DNA from: HGW-17 sp964516435
Lineage (GTDB): Bacteria > Myxococcota_A > Polyangia > HGW-17
Assembly (NCBI GenBank): GCA_964516435.1
Contig: CAZEZP010000076.1
Coordinates: forward strand, 9,721 to 73,720
Reading direction: 5' to 3'
DNA length: 64,000 nucleotides
The notes under the pieces were generated by a model. It was given only the letters and a program-made list of their open reading frames with translations. It searched no databases and was not told where the DNA came from. Both the position numbers and the translations under genes were made by a program. Positions 18,398-27,708 of the stretch are shown one piece after another; positions within the stretch are counted from its first letter, which is position 1, and the number at the start of each line of letters is the position of its first letter.

Positions 18398-20059
18398 ATG
18401 CCGAACCAAAGAAAAGCCAAAATTTTGATGGTTTTGGTTTTCATCGCTTTCCTCGGGCACGTGGTGCTCTTGTTGCATCCCTTTCCGAACGTGAGGATCG
18501 ATGCAGAGGATGAAAACAAGGAAATCGTAGTGGCGGGGACGTTGCATTGGGACAGGGTTTTAATTGCAAAAGGAGAGGAAACAGAACAGGAATCTCTGCC
18601 ACAGGCGGAACGTGTCCAGTTTTTTGCAGGCACGGCTGTCAATTTCTGCCTGTATCTGATTTTGATTGGCGTTCTCGCTTCATATCTGTACCGCACCAAA
18701 CACAGACAGCCCACGGAAACCGGTGTTCTGCCCACCCGCATGCCGATCATCCAGAACGTCCTGATCCTCGTCTCCTTGCTGAATATTGCAAGTGCAGTTT
18801 GGATGTATATGACGGTCAAGGAAATCATGATTCCCCGATACCGAAGCATGGATATGGTCATATACATGGATATCGGCACATATGCAGTTTTTGCCCACAG
18901 CGCTCTTCTGCTTCTGATTTCCCTGGTCCGGTTCAGCGGTACGAAAGAAACAAGGTCCGAACGTCAAAATATGGAAAAACTGGCGGCAGTGGACGGAGCA
19001 TCCGGAGATGGCGCTTCCCCCGTTTTCGAATTGACGGCACTTCAAAAAAAGAAGGATTCCAGTGCACCCGCCGATGCTTCTGCCGATGCTTCTTCTTTGC
19101 CATCGCCGGCGTTTTCAGGCTCTGCAGAAACCCGGCTGTGCGTTTCCTGTGGCAAAGTTCAGTCTGCATCGGGTCCGTTTTGCGAGGCTTGCGGTCATGC
19201 CATGGGAAAGAGTTGCCTGCATTGCGGTGCTTTTATGGATGAGGATGCCCAGTTCTGTTCCGTATGCGGCAAACCTGCAATACGATTTTGTGCCAAGTGC
19301 CAGAAACCAGTAGACCCCCAGTCCCGGTTCTGCGAGCACTGCGGGTCTCCTGTGGGAGGCAGTGAATATGTAGAACGGGTAGAGGGTTTTATGCAAAAAT
19401 TTTCATTACTTTTACCTGAATTACGTAAGGTTAAGCTATATCAATGGATAATCGTTTTAATTTTAACATTAATTGCAATATCTTTTGGGGTGTGTTCCAA
19501 ATCGGAAAAACTGGAAAAGCAAAAGATTCTTTTCTGTGCCAAAATCATGAATGACAAGGAAGTTGCATTGGCGCAACAAAATCCTAATTTGAGAGCATGC
19601 ATGAAATTGCATGAAATGAACTACGTTTTAAGTTCTTGTCTTAGAAACGATGATGCATTTGATTATTATTCATGCATATATGAAAATATTTATGAAAGAG
19701 GCGGCGGAAAAGGCGGTGGAAAGGGTGGTGGAAAGAGAAGTGGTGAAGTAGTGAACCTGAGAAACTTTTTCAGTGTATCCATCAGAAAGAAGAAGTGCGG
19801 GGCCTTGTATGAAAAGTTCATGACATGCGCGAAGGAGTTGGGGGATGATAACATGATGATGAAGGAAATCACGGGCGAGGGAAAGGACAAGTTCGTTTCC
19901 GAGTGCGTGAAGGAGTTCGAAAAGGCCAGGAAGATGATGGAATGTGTGGAAGAAAAATCGTGCAGCGAGTTTTTCAAGTGCGCCATCGGCATCGATCCCA
20001 TCGAGTTGAAGAAGCAGGCCGACGAGATGAAGCGGAATCTGGATATGTCGAATGATTAA
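18398..20059 (+). CDS. Polytopic membrane protein with zinc-ribbon array and cysteine-rich C-terminal domain
   Basis: 553 residues, start at ATG 18398, 16 bases after the previous stop. About four N-terminal membrane segments are followed by a linker and four CxxC ribbon knuckles between about 247 and 322 (CVSCGK, CEACGH, CLHCGA, CSVCGK, then CAKCQK/CEHCGS). A fifth membrane helix (WIIVLILTLIAISFGVC) lies near 345-367. The remaining 185 residues form a helical domain with spaced cysteines (CGALYEKFMTCAKEL, CVEEKSCSEFFKCA), probably disulfide-linked, and a GGGK triplet near 430. Ribbon and cysteine-rich parts lie on opposite sides of the last helix. Third member of the ribbon family in this region; function unknown. 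Confidence 0.8.
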   Translation: MPNQRKAKILMVLVFIAFLGHVVLLLHPFPNVRIDAEDENKEIVVAGTLHWDRVLIAKGEETEQESLPQAERVQFFAGTAVNFCLYLILIGVLASYLYRTKHRQPTETGVLPTRMPIIQNVLILVSLLNIASAVWMYMTVKEIMIPRYRSMDMVIYMDIGTYAVFAHSALLLLISLVRFSGTKETRSERQNMEKLAAVDGASGDGASPVFELTALQKKKDSSAPADASADASSLPSPAFSGSAETRLCVSCGKVQSASGPFCEACGHAMGKSCLHCGAFMDEDAQFCSVCGKPAIRFCAKCQKPVDPQSRFCEHCGSPVGGSEYVERVEGFMQKFSLLLPELRKVKLYQWIIVLILTLIAISFGVCSKSEKLEKQKILFCAKIMNDKEVALAQQNPNLRACMKLHEMNYVLSSCLRNDDAFDYYSCIYENIYERGGGKGGGKGGGKRSGEVVNLRNFFSVSIRKKKCGALYEKFMTCAKELGDDNMMMKEITGEGKDKFVSECVKEFEKARKMMECVEEKSCSEFFKCAIGIDPIELKKQADEMKRNLDMSND

Positions 20060-20199
20060 GAAATCGACGGAATGCTTCTTTTGATAAGCGGACCACCAAA
20101 AATTACATGTTGGTGGAACGTACAGCATGCATGCTATTGTAAAAATACGGCTATCGGTTTTTCAGTGAAAAAAGGTAAATGAATGAGGGGACATTCGCC

Positions 20200-21000
20200 T
20201 CACCCGGTGCGGGTGACGTCGAAGTGGAAGGAACGGCGCGGGCCGGCGATGGTGACCCGGATGGTGTCGTCGTCGAGGCGCGTGAAGGTGATGGCGACCT
20301 CCTTGCCGAAGGGCGTCTGGAGCGTGTAGCGGCCGGCCTGCGGGACGGGATCCTGCCAGCGCATCTGCACGGCTTCGATCTCCAGGCTCCATTGGCCGCG
20401 CGCGGTCGTCCACGTGCGGCTGCCATCCACCTGGAAGCCCGTGGCGAGGCCCTCGGGCAGGGCCTGCTGCAGACGGTCGCCCGTGCCGGTGCCGGTGCGA
20501 GCATCCGCAAGCCGAGTCCAGTTCAGGGTGTGCGTGACATGGCGGGTCATGGCCTGGGAATCCCATGTAACGGTGGCATTGCCGCTGACTTCGACGATGC
20601 CATTGGAGAACCGGGTCCACTCATGATCCACCTGTACGGTTCCCGGTTCGTTCGATGTGACGGTGATGGCATGCGAGCCGGAAAAGGTGTGCCCGCGGAA
20701 GATGCAGTTGCCTTCATGGACGCCGTAGGTGATGGTCAGGGTGCTGCCTTCGAGTTCCACCTGCGCGCAGGGAAGTTGGCTGGTGATGAAATTCCGGATT
20801 TCCTCGGCCGCCTGCTGCACGCCCTGCCCGATGGTGAACCCGGTGGCGATCTCGATGCCATTGGTTACCAGGGCTTCGGTTTGTGCGGAGATCTTGGTTT
20901 CATCGAGGGATTCCTGGGCTTCTTCTGCCGTCAGGCCTTCGGTCTGGCATCCTGCGGATAACAGGATTGCAAACAAAAGCGTGGAGAAGAATTTTTTCAT
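20200..21000 (-). CDS. Uncharacterised lipoprotein
   Basis: 266 residues. MKKFFSTLLFAILLSAGC gives a lipobox with Cys18. A short helix follows (GLTAEEAQESLDETK), then a beta-rich body (HAITVTSNEPGTVQVDHEW, GNATVTWDSQAM, EVAITFTRLDDDTIRVTIAG) resembling a lipocalin or immunoglobulin-type sandwich, with Cys residues in QLPCAQ and EGNCIF probably bonded. AAGGAGGCGTACC is an excellent ribosome site. It lies 159 bases downstream of the TonB receptor gene on the same strand; the gap contains an imperfect GATTTTCGG/CCGAAAAATC hairpin, so it may be a separate unit. No family recognised. Confidence 0.7.
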   Translation of the reverse strand: MKKFFSTLLFAILLSAGCQTEGLTAEEAQESLDETKISAQTEALVTNGIEIATGFTIGQGVQQAAEEIRNFITSQLPCAQVELEGSTLTITYGVHEGNCIFRGHTFSGSHAITVTSNEPGTVQVDHEWTRFSNGIVEVSGNATVTWDSQAMTRHVTHTLNWTRLADARTGTGTGDRLQQALPEGLATGFQVDGSRTWTTARGQWSLEIEAVQMRWQDPVPQAGRYTLQTPFGKEVAITFTRLDDDTIRVTIAGPRRSFHFDVTRTG

Positions 21001-21159
21001 GGTACGCCTCCTTTTCGTGATGGAAAATCTCCGAAAAATAATCGGTTGTATATCGATTCATTGCATACCATGAAAATTGGAAATAGCAATCGATTTTTCG
21101 GGTGTGAACCGAAAATCCTTTGTTCGAGCGTTTCAATATCCGGGAAATGCCGGGAGGGA

Positions 21160-23520
21160 CTAGAAGTAGATTTTCGAGTTGGCGAAGAAGTAGAAGCGCT
21201 GGCCCTTGGTGGGAACGGTTTCGGTGGTGGCGGCCAGGTCGTTGAAGTAGTCGCCCGTGTAGTAACTCTGCGTATCGAGCAGGTTGTAAGTCATGAGCGA
21301 GAATTCGGCCTTGTGGCGCGCCAGTTCGGTTGTGTAGCGGAAGCCGAGGTTGACGATGCCGGCGGCCGGGATTTTTTCATAGGCCAGCCAGGACGCCTTG
21401 GACGACGTGGTGCTCTCGTCCATGACGCGGTTGGGGTCCTCGAAGGCGCCGATGACCTGCAGGTTGGTGATGAAGTCGAAGTTTTTGGCCAGTTTCAGCA
21501 CGGAGGCGAAATTGAGCCACTGGTTGGGCACGGAGCGGTTCATGCCGCCGTCGATCGAGGAGGCGCCCCACATGGTGTTGAAGGAATAGCCCAGATAGAA
21601 GTTGTGCCCGCCTTGCAGGTACAGGCGCAGCAGGCCCTCCACCGCGTGGATCCAGCGTTCGCCCGAGTTGTAGTACTGGTTCTGGTTGATGCGGATGGTG
21701 TCGGTGAGCGTGATGTAACTGTAGTTCAGACGGAAGGACAGTTCCTGGATGCGGCCCTTGTTCTTGACCAGCAGGCCGTTGACCTCGGTCTGGATGGCGG
21801 AGGAGCGTTCGACCTTCAGATCCGGATCGGGCGCGTACACGATGGTGTTGGGGTTGGTGGACAGGTTGAAGTACACGGGCTGTCGGAAGCCGGTGAGGTA
21901 ATTGACCTTCCAGAACCAGTCTTTGGCCAGCGGCGTGACCAGGGAAACGGCGGGCAGCAGCACCGGCTTCTGGGGCGAGGAACCGGCCGGTCCAACCTGG
22001 AACCGCAGACCGGTGTCGAAGATGATGCGGTTTTCGAAGCGGTGCTGGAAAGAGGCGAACGTGCCCATGATCAGGCGGTCGGTTTCGTACATGTAGGTCT
22101 GGCGGCAGTTGGCCACATACGAGGAAGACGCCGGATCGTTGGGGTCGTAGACGGGAATGCCGTCGCCGTTGACGTCGTGATAGGGGCAGAGCATGGGGAG
22201 TTTGCCATATTCGAGGTAGCCTTGGCCGTCCAGGGGTGCGAGCAGTTTGAAGGTGGACTCGCCCAGGTATTCATAGAACGACTCGGCGCCGAACAGCAGA
22301 CGGGTGCGGCGGGCCAGCGCCCAGTCGAAATCGAACGAAACGCCACCGCGCATGACCGAGGAATCGTGCGTGAACGACAGGCCGTTGAAGGTGCCTTCCA
22401 CCACGGGCAGCAGGGGGAGCACCTGGGCGCGGCTGATCTGCGTCAGGTACAGTTTCACGTCCATGCCCACCGAGTCGTCCAGCAGGCGGTCGCGAAAGCG
22501 CAGGGCGGCGAAGCGATCCAGTGCGTCCCAGTTGTTGTAGCGCACGCCGGCGGCCGGCGAAAGCGTGCTCATGGGAGAAGAATACAGCGTCAGCGGCATG
22601 CGCAGGTGCCCGGAGAAGCCCGGGAACTGCAGGTACGGAAACGCCCACTGCAGGTTCCATTTCTTGTACTCGATCTTGCCGTTGAACGTGCCGTAGAAGT
22701 TCATGGGCACCAGGGACGCCAGTTCGTCCACCTGGCCGTACTGGATGGGGCTGTTGGGCTGCGGCGAGGAGGCATACAGGCGGATGGGCATCATCTCGTA
22801 CTTGGGGCCGCGGAAGAACTCCACGCTGGTGTGAAGGAAGAGTTTCAGGTCGCCGTAGGCCTGTCCGAGCATGCCATAGGTGCGGAACACGTCCTGGTCG
22901 CCGGGGCCGGTGCCGCCGCCCACGCCCAGTTGCACGCCGTTGATGTCGTCGGCGCCCTTGGTGATGATGGAGGCGATGCCCAGAAACGAGTTGGCGCCCC
23001 AGAGCACGCCGCCCGGAGAACTCATGAACTCGATGCGCTTGACCGTCTCGAGCGGATAGCGGCGCAGGTTGGCCATGCCGTTCCAGATGGAGTCGAACAG
23101 GCTGATGCCGTCCTGCACCACGAGGATGCCCTGGCTTAAGCCGTTGCTGGTGATGAGGGGAAGGGAATCGTACTGGGCGTTGGCCCCGAGCACGCTGGGG
23201 ACGAACTGGAAGGCGCCCATGAGGTGGCGGAAGCCGTAGTCGTTGATGTCGTCCTCGGTGAAGATCGTGATGACGGCGGGGGCCTCCTGGACCGTGGTTT
23301 CGCCCTTGGTGGCGCTCTGGACCATGCGGCGCAGGCGCAGCATCTTGTCGGCTTCCTCGGTGTCCCTGGTTTCGGCCGAGGGCAGTTCCTCGAGCTCCAT
23401 GTCGTCATCCGAGGGAACGAACAGCGGATTGTCGGGAGCCGGGGCGTTCTGGGCCCGCGCCGGCGCGCCGAAAACCGCAAGACCAATCATCAGGCAGGAA
23501 AGGAAAACGACGCTTCTCAC
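21160..23520 (-). CDS. TonB-dependent outer-membrane receptor
   Basis: 786 residues starting with GTG. The signal peptide ends near PARA (23). The acidic stretch that follows (DDDMELEELPSAETRDTEE) holds no clear TonB box. The plug domain starts near 78 with APAVITIFTEDDINDYG and includes GGVLWGANSFLGIASIITKG. The remaining 550 residues are barrel strands, and the protein ends in an aromatic (ANSKIYF), as outer-membrane proteins do. The plug wording resembles the siderophore/cobalamin receptor class, but the substrate is not deducible. It is preceded by an OmpA/TSP3 protein and two lipoproteins on the same strand with very short gaps, so these probably form one uptake or surface-binding unit. 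Confidence 0.9.
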   Translation of the reverse strand: MRSVVFLSCLMIGLAVFGAPARAQNAPAPDNPLFVPSDDDMELEELPSAETRDTEEADKMLRLRRMVQSATKGETTVQEAPAVITIFTEDDINDYGFRHLMGAFQFVPSVLGANAQYDSLPLITSNGLSQGILVVQDGISLFDSIWNGMANLRRYPLETVKRIEFMSSPGGVLWGANSFLGIASIITKGADDINGVQLGVGGGTGPGDQDVFRTYGMLGQAYGDLKLFLHTSVEFFRGPKYEMMPIRLYASSPQPNSPIQYGQVDELASLVPMNFYGTFNGKIEYKKWNLQWAFPYLQFPGFSGHLRMPLTLYSSPMSTLSPAAGVRYNNWDALDRFAALRFRDRLLDDSVGMDVKLYLTQISRAQVLPLLPVVEGTFNGLSFTHDSSVMRGGVSFDFDWALARRTRLLFGAESFYEYLGESTFKLLAPLDGQGYLEYGKLPMLCPYHDVNGDGIPVYDPNDPASSSYVANCRQTYMYETDRLIMGTFASFQHRFENRIIFDTGLRFQVGPAGSSPQKPVLLPAVSLVTPLAKDWFWKVNYLTGFRQPVYFNLSTNPNTIVYAPDPDLKVERSSAIQTEVNGLLVKNKGRIQELSFRLNYSYITLTDTIRINQNQYYNSGERWIHAVEGLLRLYLQGGHNFYLGYSFNTMWGASSIDGGMNRSVPNQWLNFASVLKLAKNFDFITNLQVIGAFEDPNRVMDESTTSSKASWLAYEKIPAAGIVNLGFRYTTELARHKAEFSLMTYNLLDTQSYYTGDYFNDLAATTETVPTKGQRFYFFANSKIYF

Positions 23521-23531
23521 GGGTCACCCCC

Positions 23532-25274
23532 TCACTGATGCACGAGAATGAATTCGACCCGGGTGTTGGCGGCACGATTTTCCGGAGTCGTGTTGGGTTT
23601 GATGGGGAACTTGCCGCCGTAGCCCACGCCCTGCACCCGCACCGGCGATACGCCCTTGGAAATCAGGAAGGCGCGGATGGCCGCGGCCCGGGCGTTGGAA
23701 AGCCTGAGGTCTTCGGCCGGCTTCCTGGTGGCCGCCACGTGCACCTCGATGCGCACCAGGCGGATCTGCGGGGAGGCCTTGAGTTGGTTGGCCAGTTCCA
23801 GAAGGACCGGCAGGCTCGCCTGTGCGAGTTTGTCGGTGTTGCCCTCGAAGGCGATGGTGCCCGGCGGAACCACCTTGCCGTCCACGATGTTCACGCGGAT
23901 GCCCACGTCCGGACAGCCGGCCAGCGACGCCTCGCCGGCTTCGTCCGGGCACTTGTCCTGATCGTCGGGGATGCCGTCGGCGTCGCGATCCCGCACGGGG
24001 CAGCCGTCGAAGCGGGCCGTTCCCTTCTCGTTGGGGCAGCGATCCTGGGCGTCGGGGATGCCATCGGCGTCGTTGTCGAGATCCGGGCAGCCGTCCTCGT
24101 CGGCGAAAGCGTCCTCGTCCTCCGGCTCGTTGGTGCACTTGTCCTGCCCATCGGCGAGGCCGTCCTGATCGTTGTCGGGATCGGGGCAACCGTCGTCGTC
24201 CTCGAAGTTATCCTTGTCCTCGACCAGTTTCGGGCATTGATCCTCATCATCGGGGATGCCGTCGCCGTCGGTGTCGATTGTTTTTCGTTCCACGACCTTC
24301 TCGGAGGCGGTCCACACCAGTTGCGCACCCGCGCGCAGATCCGTTCCGCGGCCGTAATCGTCGTTCATGCCGGCGCCCGAGCCGGCGAACACGGTGAGAT
24401 GCATGTCCGGCTTGGCTTTCCATGTCACGCCGGCCAGCGCCTCGGTGGGAGCGTCGATGGCCTTCTCGTCGGAAAGCGGAACGAAGCGCGAGAAAGCCAC
24501 CAGCACATCGAAGACGGGGGTCATGCGCCAGCGCAGTCCCACCTGTCCCTGCACTTCCGGTCCGGCCGCGAGCATGGTCACGGTTTCGTCCGTGGGACGG
24601 GCAATCGTGTGCTCCCTGCGCCAGAGATAGCCCACATTGGCCAGCACCTGCAGGGAGCGGGAACCGAAGCCCAGCAGCAGCACGGGCTTGACCGTGACGC
24701 CTTCTTCGCCGGCGAAGACTTCCTCCACGCCGAACGGAAGCGTCAAGTTCACGCCCAGCCCGGCGCCGAAGCCGCCTGCCGAAAGTAGATGGACCTTGAG
24801 GAAGAGCGCCGGGTCTCCCGGAACGCTCGTGGGCACGTTGCCGCGCATGGTGGTCAGGGGATCGTTGGCCGTGAATCCCCAATCCTGCGACCGGTTGAAC
24901 GCCATGCCCGGCCCCATCCGGAAGAAGGGCAGGTTCAGGGACAGTTGCAGCCGGCGCGTGAGTCCCAGCGTGGACTGGAAATCGAACGCGTTGGAAAAGC
25001 GCAGCGCGCGCGCGTTCACGTCGGCGATGGGATCGGCGAAGGCCAGCCGCATGGGTGCCCACGCATAGTCGTAGCCGAATACCAGGGAGAGGCTGTAGGG
25101 CGCCAGCACCTCCGGGGCGTCCAGCGACAGGAATCCCATGGAATCATGCGCGGGCTGATACGTCTGCGAGGGAATCCCGCGGTGCCGGTCCGCCCGGGCC
25201 GGCGCCGCCGAGACGGCCGCGAGCACGAACACGCAGAACCCGGCGTACGAACGAAGGAAGAATGGAATTTTCAT
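23532..25274 (-). CDS. OmpA-domain protein with N-terminal beta-barrel and TSP3 repeats
   Basis: 580 residues. After a signal peptide (MKIPFFLRSYAGFCVFVLAA, cut near PARA-D), residues about 30-305 form a barrel-like domain. Four thrombospondin-3-like calcium repeats follow (DTDGDGIPDDEDQCP, DNDQDGLADGQDKC, DNDADGIPDAQDRCP, DRDADGIPDDQDKCP). The C-terminal third is an OmpA_C peptidoglycan-binding domain (IAFEGNTDKLAQASLPVL, RLSNARAAAIRAFLISKG). The order matches OprF/OmpA-type proteins of Myxococcota. Only 11 bases separate it from the TonB receptor downstream and 3 bases from the lipoprotein upstream. The likely role is structural anchoring of the receptor complex to the wall. Confidence 0.9.
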   Translation of the reverse strand: MKIPFFLRSYAGFCVFVLAAVSAAPARADRHRGIPSQTYQPAHDSMGFLSLDAPEVLAPYSLSLVFGYDYAWAPMRLAFADPIADVNARALRFSNAFDFQSTLGLTRRLQLSLNLPFFRMGPGMAFNRSQDWGFTANDPLTTMRGNVPTSVPGDPALFLKVHLLSAGGFGAGLGVNLTLPFGVEEVFAGEEGVTVKPVLLLGFGSRSLQVLANVGYLWRREHTIARPTDETVTMLAAGPEVQGQVGLRWRMTPVFDVLVAFSRFVPLSDEKAIDAPTEALAGVTWKAKPDMHLTVFAGSGAGMNDDYGRGTDLRAGAQLVWTASEKVVERKTIDTDGDGIPDDEDQCPKLVEDKDNFEDDDGCPDPDNDQDGLADGQDKCTNEPEDEDAFADEDGCPDLDNDADGIPDAQDRCPNEKGTARFDGCPVRDRDADGIPDDQDKCPDEAGEASLAGCPDVGIRVNIVDGKVVPPGTIAFEGNTDKLAQASLPVLLELANQLKASPQIRLVRIEVHVAATRKPAEDLRLSNARAAAIRAFLISKGVSPVRVQGVGYGGKFPIKPNTTPENRAANTRVEFILVHQ

Positions 25275-25277
25275 GGC

Positions 25278-26411
25278 TTAGTCCTGCCCCCGGTTGTTGA
25301 GGCTGATGCCGTCCACGTATTCCACGAACATGGTTTTCTGGGCCGAACCGCCCTGCAGGCTCTTGGGAAATTCCATCTGCCACTCGTTGCAGCGCGAATC
25401 CGGAACGTTCATGTCGCACAGGCCGAAGTAGTTGGTCAGTTCCGCACCGAAATAGAGCACCGTGCCGGTGTCCGAGGTATACGCGCGTTCGGTGCCCGGC
25501 GTGAGCACGGTCAGCCGGTTGTTGTTGTCTTTATCCAAGAAAGCCATGCGGTTGGCGGGAATCTTGAAGTTGGTGCCCCAGTAGGGAACCACGCCATCGA
25601 TCAACTGGCCGCTGGTCTTTTCGCGGTAGATGCCGATCCACGTGCCGCAGTTGTAGATGTCGCCCAGGGAGCAGGCCGTGTCGATGAAGCCGGCCGGCAG
25701 GGCAGCGGCAAAGTCTTCCAGTTGCTGCTTGGTGATGATGACGCCGAAGGAATTCTCGATGTTGACGTTGGGGGAAGCCTTGTACGCATAGCCCGTGAAG
25801 GGGAACAGCACGGGATCGGAGCCGGGCGTCCAGCCCTTGTCGCGCACCACCAGCCCCACGTAGCCCTGCGAGGGGACGGAGATGTTGGTGGCGATGTAGG
25901 CGCCCGTGTCGGGGTCGATGTCGGCCGTGCCAAGCGGAACGGCCGAGGAGCCCACGGCCGCGTATTCCAGCGGGTCATAGAACACGATTTCCAGTTGGGA
26001 GAGCAGTTCAGGGTCCCTCACCTCGGTGGTGAGGAACTTGGTGGGATCTGCCGGGTCGATAAGGTAGCGCAGCCGGCCGTTGATGCAGATGGGGCCCGTG
26101 CTGGGCGGGCATTCCGGCAGTTCGGGTTCGCCGGTGCTCACGCAGGTGAATTCGGTGTGCTCGTCGTTCCATACCACCTCCGTGCCGCGTCCGCAGACGG
26201 CCTCGGGATCCACGAAGCACTGGGCGAGTTCGCTGTTCCAGTGGGAACCCGGGGCGCACAGGTGCGGGCCGCCGGTGGCATCCGGAAAGTTCAGCGCCAC
26301 GCAGGTGCCGTTGCGCTCCACCGTTCCCTCGCCGCATTCGATGGTGTGGCAGGAGACGGCGGCAAGCCCGAAGGTGACGAAACCGAGAATCAGGACGACA
26401 TTGCGAACCAT
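25278..26411 (-). CDS. Cysteine-containing surface lipoprotein
   Basis: 377 residues from ATG 26411, chosen because GGAGG lies six bases upstream and the signal peptide ends in lipobox Cys21 (GLAAVSC). The N-terminal 90 residues hold paired cysteines (CGEGTVERNGTCVALN, CAPGSHWNSELAQCFVDP, VCGRGTEV) like a small disulfide-rich binding module. The rest is beta-rich, with a carboxypeptidase-regulatory-like stretch (GTADIDPDTGAYIATNIS). No catalytic motif is visible. Sits second in the run of two lipoproteins, OmpA protein and TonB receptor, so it may be a surface-exposed ligand-binding partner of the receptor (inference). Confidence 0.75.
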   Translation of the reverse strand: MVRNVVLILGFVTFGLAAVSCHTIECGEGTVERNGTCVALNFPDATGGPHLCAPGSHWNSELAQCFVDPEAVCGRGTEVVWNDEHTEFTCVSTGEPELPECPPSTGPICINGRLRYLIDPADPTKFLTTEVRDPELLSQLEIVFYDPLEYAAVGSSAVPLGTADIDPDTGAYIATNISVPSQGYVGLVVRDKGWTPGSDPVLFPFTGYAYKASPNVNIENSFGVIITKQQLEDFAAALPAGFIDTACSLGDIYNCGTWIGIYREKTSGQLIDGVVPYWGTNFKIPANRMAFLDKDNNNRLTVLTPGTERAYTSDTGTVLYFGAELTNYFGLCDMNVPDSRCNEWQMEFPKSLQGGSAQKTMFVEYVDGISLNNRGQD

Positions 26412-26438
26412 GGAGAACCTCCAGGATTGAAATTGCAA

Positions 26439-27398
26439 TTAGAACCAGACCAAGTCTTTATCAATGTTATAATAAATCGTATATTCGAAATAAATGGAAA
26501 GGCCTTCGGGATTCACCATGAGCCCATGCCAGACGCCCTCGAAGCCTTTCTTGTCGATGTAGCCGTAGTAGCCGTTCAGTTCGCTCATCAGGATCACCTT
26601 CCCGGCGCCGGGAGGCAGATTCTTGTGGAAATTCTCGCGGCTCAGGCGGGTGGGGTCGGGTTCGGCCACGATGAAGAGCGACGTGACCTTCTCGAGGTTG
26701 TAGTCCACCGTGAGGCTCAGTCCGCCGGTGGCCAGGTTGGTGCGCGGATCGATGCCGTCCACCACGCCGTAGTACTGGCCCGAGCGCGGCTTGGTCAACT
26801 GGTAGGGATTGGGCACGTACACATCCGGGTGGAGTTGGGCGCAGAAGGACTCCGTGGCCTCGCGGTTGAACTTCATGCGCACGTTGCGGGTGCAGTCGGG
26901 CTCGGTGGGGCTGTCGGGCGCCAGCAGGTCCGCGCCCCACGTCCAGTAGTCGTAGCCTGGATTGGCGGTGCCGATGTCCGTGGGAGCGGCGCTCACTACG
27001 AAGAATTCCTGGCGCTCCAGTTCGGGGAACGGCGAGCGGCACATGTTGAGGTAGAAAGGTCCTTCGCCCTCGCCGTCCACGCGGGTCTCGTCCGGCAGGA
27101 ACTGCAGGCAGGGATGATGCACCTCCATCGCCGGCCGGATGAGGAAGTTGAGCAGCCGCACGGTTCCGACGCCCTCGATGCCCGCGTACAGTTCGTAATG
27201 ATCCACGTAGCCGGAATCGCCGGGCTGCAACTGGACGAAGCGTTCGGTGCCCAGGATGCGCTGGCGGGTGGGCGTGACCAGCGATTCCGCATCCATGTTG
27301 GCGAAGTAGAGGTTGGCGATGATGCGCGATCCATGATAGGGCTCGCCCTGACAGGCACTGACAGCGAAAATCAACAGGAAAAATCGAAGCAGCTTCAT
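26439..27398 (-). CDS. Uncharacterised lipoprotein, first gene of the TonB-receptor run
   Basis: 319 residues with lipobox Cys16 (FAVSAC). The mature chain is mixed alpha/beta, with cysteines at HHPCLQF, LNMCRSPF, DCTRNV and SFCAQLH that could form two disulfides. The C-terminus is tyrosine-rich (YYGYIDKKG, YFEYTIYYN). No family is recognised. It is 27 bases upstream of the next lipoprotein and opens the minus-strand run that ends with the TonB receptor. Its promoter should lie in the 310-base gap shared with the divergent TPR gene. Confidence 0.72.
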   Translation of the reverse strand: MKLLRFFLLIFAVSACQGEPYHGSRIIANLYFANMDAESLVTPTRQRILGTERFVQLQPGDSGYVDHYELYAGIEGVGTVRLLNFLIRPAMEVHHPCLQFLPDETRVDGEGEGPFYLNMCRSPFPELERQEFFVVSAAPTDIGTANPGYDYWTWGADLLAPDSPTEPDCTRNVRMKFNREATESFCAQLHPDVYVPNPYQLTKPRSGQYYGVVDGIDPRTNLATGGLSLTVDYNLEKVTSLFIVAEPDPTRLSRENFHKNLPPGAGKVILMSELNGYYGYIDKKGFEGVWHGLMVNPEGLSIYFEYTIYYNIDKDLVWF

Positions 27399-27708
27399 GG
27401 AGCACCTAATCGGATGAAAGCACTACGAGTTCGAGACAATGAAGCACGTTTCAAGCCGTTTTTCAAGGATTTTCACATGAAAAAACACGGGGTTCACATG
27501 AAAAAACGCATTCTGGAAGCCGATGGGAACGGAAACGGCCGGCGCCCAAATCAAAACAACCGTTATGAATGAAGGGGAAGAGGAAAAATCCTTCATGAAA
27601 CGTGCATCCCCCTGCAAGTTTATGCTTTGCATGCCGGGACCAGATGACATATAAGGGGGACCTGGCAGGCGCTCTGGCCGGCCGCATCCTATCCCTGGAG
27701 GTAAACCC
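27399..27708. other. Divergent intergenic region between lipoprotein run and TPR gene
   Basis: 310 bases without a supported gene. It contains a near-duplicate TTCACATGAAAAAAC at about 27473 and 27492, and ends with the CTGGAGG ribosome site of the TPR gene. It must contain promoters for both directions; no clear consensus was recognised. Confidence 0.45.

Noticed and set aside
20091..20140. CCACCA/TGGTGG hairpin after the 18398-20059 gene as terminator
   Set aside because: Only a six-base stem with a large loop and no T tract following it.
21046..23139. Long plus-strand frames antisense to the TonB receptor and other GC-rich genes
   Set aside because: Composition is His/Gly/Arg-rich shadow sequence without domains; the minus-strand receptor is well supported.
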